DNA of 64,000 nucleotides from positions 9,656,868 to 9,720,867 of the forward strand of contig OW203738.1 in NCBI GenBank assembly GCA_934045075.1. Direction: 5' to 3'. Each line of letters opens with the position of its first letter. The stretch's first letter is position 1. The notes beneath the pieces are model-generated. The model had not been told where the DNA came from. It made no database searches and saw nothing but the letters and a program-made list of their open reading frames with translations. Origin of the DNA: Yponomeuta sedellus (taxonomy: Eukaryota; Arthropoda; Insecta; Lepidoptera; Yponomeutidae). Below, one piece after another: positions 62,193-64,000 of the stretch. The translations under genes were made by a program, and so were the position numbers.

Positions 62193-62277
62193 TTGAGTGA
62201 AAAGTATACAAAGTATTATTACATTGTAGAGCGAGTACTGGAACGCTCCGGTTTCTTTAAGTGGTACTGATATAATT

Positions 62278-62910
62278 TCTTAATGATTCGTGATGCTCAT
62301 ACATAGTTTAATCGCGCTTATTTATTACAAGTAATACCAGTCACGCGCCTTATCACCGGACCTATCCGTCGGCGTAGTAAGTGTTGTGTGTCGGCCAGCT
62401 GCGAAAAATTAAAATTTAAAAGTGACTACTCACAATAATTGACTGTACTCGCCGCTTCAGTCTACTCGAGACCATGGTAACTGTAACGGTGCCGAAAGTC
62501 GGAAAATAAGGTACAGTATACACATCATAAAAGACCCTTCGGGAATCTTCGTTCGCGCAGACTAGGAAGAAGTGTAACGAAAGTACCAGAAGCTATATTC
62601 AACATGATCTTTAACCGATACGGTTAAGGTGCAGAATTGATTGCCGCAGTAGCGCTACCTATTTCGCTCACGCTTATATTGCCTAACTAATAGTCACCTG
62701 CAGCGATGACGTTGAATCAACCAATAGCAACAAAGGCGCGCGGCCTGCCATAAAATGAAACTATCTGATTGGTCGATCAACTTGCCGCACATCCAAAATT
62801 TGGTCATCTGCGCAGGTACATCCGCGAGACTTGTTTCTTGTGTAGCACTGTAATTACGTTTTACCAAATAAATAATCGCGATTAGACCCGTTTAATATAT
62901 AACTGTACTC
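62278..62910. mobile_element. 0.6-kb TIR element (same family as 6350-6540)
   Basis: The left end 'TTTAATCGCGCTTATTTATT' (62306) pairs with 'AATAAATAATCGCGATTAGA' and 'CCCGTTTAAT' at the right (62866-62900). Inside the left part are 'TCAGTCTACTCGAGACCATG', 'GTAACTGTAACGGTGCCGAA' and 'AGTCGG', an inverted and decayed form of the block at 6450-6500. The remaining 350 bp are unique in the window. No coding capacity. Confidence 0.7.
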
Positions 62911-62982
62911 ATAGAAAACAAGATACTTGGCTTTTACCATAAGAGAATTAGTTGAACATTTCTGACCTACCACATAATATGC

Positions 62983-63045
62983 TGTACAGTCATCATCAAC
63001 CTTTACATACGGGTTGCAATGTCGCCCGTAACGTAACGGAAAAAA
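62983..63045. repeat. Terminal fragment of a Tc1-like repeat (copy 3 of 3)
   Basis: 'TACAGTCATCATCAACCTTT', 'ACATACGGGTTGCAATGTCG' and 'CCCGTAACGTAACGG' match 1216-1277 and 32439-32530 with divergence. Confidence 0.4.
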
Positions 63046-64000
63046 GTTTGACCCGCTGATGCCTGTACCTACCTCTCTTCGAGTCCAACATAAGCTTTGG
63101 TTATAGAGTTTCTTCTTTATACTGTGGTTAGGTAATCAAACGAGTTTATATCTATTTATAAGTCCTTGACTCCACCCCAATCTAATTCAGAGTGCGGCAC
63201 GTCCAAATAAGATGACCATGATTTATTAAAAAAACTGATCTTTTATTTCACCTACCTACAGGTTGATCCCAAATTAAAAAAGACATAATCATAAAATCAA
63301 TTCTTAAGACATTAATTTACTGTTAAGGGAAGCCATCGAAACCGCAGTACTCACACCCACCGAGCATGAAGTCAAAAGCGTCGTTTCCTCATAAGTTCGA
63401 AAGCATCGTCACCCTATACTTAGCCAAATGACTAGATAACAATTTCGGCAGCCTGCTTCGATAGGTCTTTGTTACCCGATACCTACCACAAGATACAACC
63501 GCGCCGGTACAGCATTTTACAAAGTTGTTACATCGACACTTCTGGTCGCTAAGCCAGTTGTGTAAGACTATGTGATAAAAGATCACCAATGCCTTCAGCC
63601 TTCCGTAACACTATTGACAGGTATACGTGCCTCTGACTCCCGCTGGTCACTAGCCATGACCTTTACAATAATAATGAATTGTAGATTCAATCTCATAATT
63701 GCATTCGGCAGGACCCTGACTTGGGTTGATTAGTTTTTAGGGGTTCTTGGCTCGGCCTATTAAGATGACCTACTTACAAATTGTAAACAAGTACGTGGCA
63801 TCGACTGCTGTTTCTTACATTGGTTCTACACTACTTTGGGGTTTGGGGTTCAATGTTGTCGAAGAATCCGACGGAATTTCGCTCCGATTCTTATATATTA
63901 ATATGTTATAATTTTAATTATCATTCAATCTCTCGATCTCGTGGATTTCGCTTCAATAATTCTTCGCCCCAGCGTACCGCGCTGCAAGTTTTTCGCCAAG
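63046..64000. other. No recognised feature
   Basis: A 66-codon minus frame (63389-63589) has no recognisable domain. No repeat from elsewhere in the window recurs here. Confidence 0.4.

Larger units (their letters stand above)
60384..62252. mobile_element. 1.87-kb inverted-repeat structure with (TA)n arms
   Basis: The outer arms match: 60384 onward 'AGCGTTCCAGTACTCGCTCT' through 'ACTCAATGTTTACATATA' and the exact reverse at 62186-62252. Each arm includes a (TA)n tract (60448-60502 and about 62125-62185). Just inside lies a second pair of inverted repeats (60504-60531 and 62075-62102). On the right arm an extra copy of 'TGTAAACATTGAGTGAA' sits between the inner end and the TA tract. It looks like a TIR element inserted into the TA loop of an older foldback. 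Minus frames of 111 codons and less include the TA tract and are not genes. Confidence 0.85.

Overview
The window reads as repeat-dense, AT-rich non-coding DNA from an insect nuclear genome, most likely a moth or butterfly (Lepidoptera). That assignment is inference. It rests on several repeat types I associate with lepidopteran genomes: the GGCCAAGTGCGAG ... GGAACCCTAAAAA family, LINE 3' ends carrying 'ATGTCCAGCAGTGGAC', and short interspersed elements with 'CCCCAGCAGTGGGGACATA'. I could not recognise an intact host protein gene, a functional tRNA, an rRNA gene, an operon or a CRISPR array. Almost every open frame lies inside a repeat or is a chance frame in AT-rich DNA. One short candidate exon (53825-53925, minus) has coding-like codons and a good splice donor, but I cannot name its protein.

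Layout. 0-15 kb: solo foldback arm, a Tc1-like MITE in two copies, a decayed non-LTR retrotransposon (3697-4600, minus) and LINE 3' tails. 15-28 kb: 5S-rRNA-like SINE copies (SINE-B), a complete tRNA-like SINE (SINE-A) with 12-bp target-site duplications, a probable LTR with core promoter, and repeats that share a LINE 3' end. 28-33 kb: tandem and inverted SINE-A copies split by a 309-bp MITE, a LINE C-terminus, and an 860-bp (AAAC)n/(AACG)n/(AAAC)n array grown from a SINE tail. 36-44 kb: a three-deep nest (LINE tail > SINE-B > MITE), an old repeat split by a foldback with a 15-bp duplication and by another tRNA-like SINE, and a MITE with perfect 34-bp inverted repeats. 46-50 kb: SINE-D, a 423-bp foldback, a TIR element with a second MITE inside it, and a SINE-A complex of two 306-bp tandem units flanked by a 17-bp duplication. 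50-60 kb: mostly featureless, with LINE remnants and nested SINEs. 60-63 kb: a 1.87-kb inverted-repeat structure holding a 1.6-kb TIR element with a recurring same-strand GGACTGACG motif and a tiny spliced-looking lysine-rich ORF; next to it lies a 0.6-kb TIR element.

The parts do not form a pathway. They form a record of successive insertions: LINE-type machinery moved the SINEs (shared 3' tails, 9-17-bp duplications), DNA transposases moved the MITEs (TIRs, 2-bp duplications), and slippage enlarged simple tails. SINE names A-E and family letters F, G, H are mine and used only for cross-reference.
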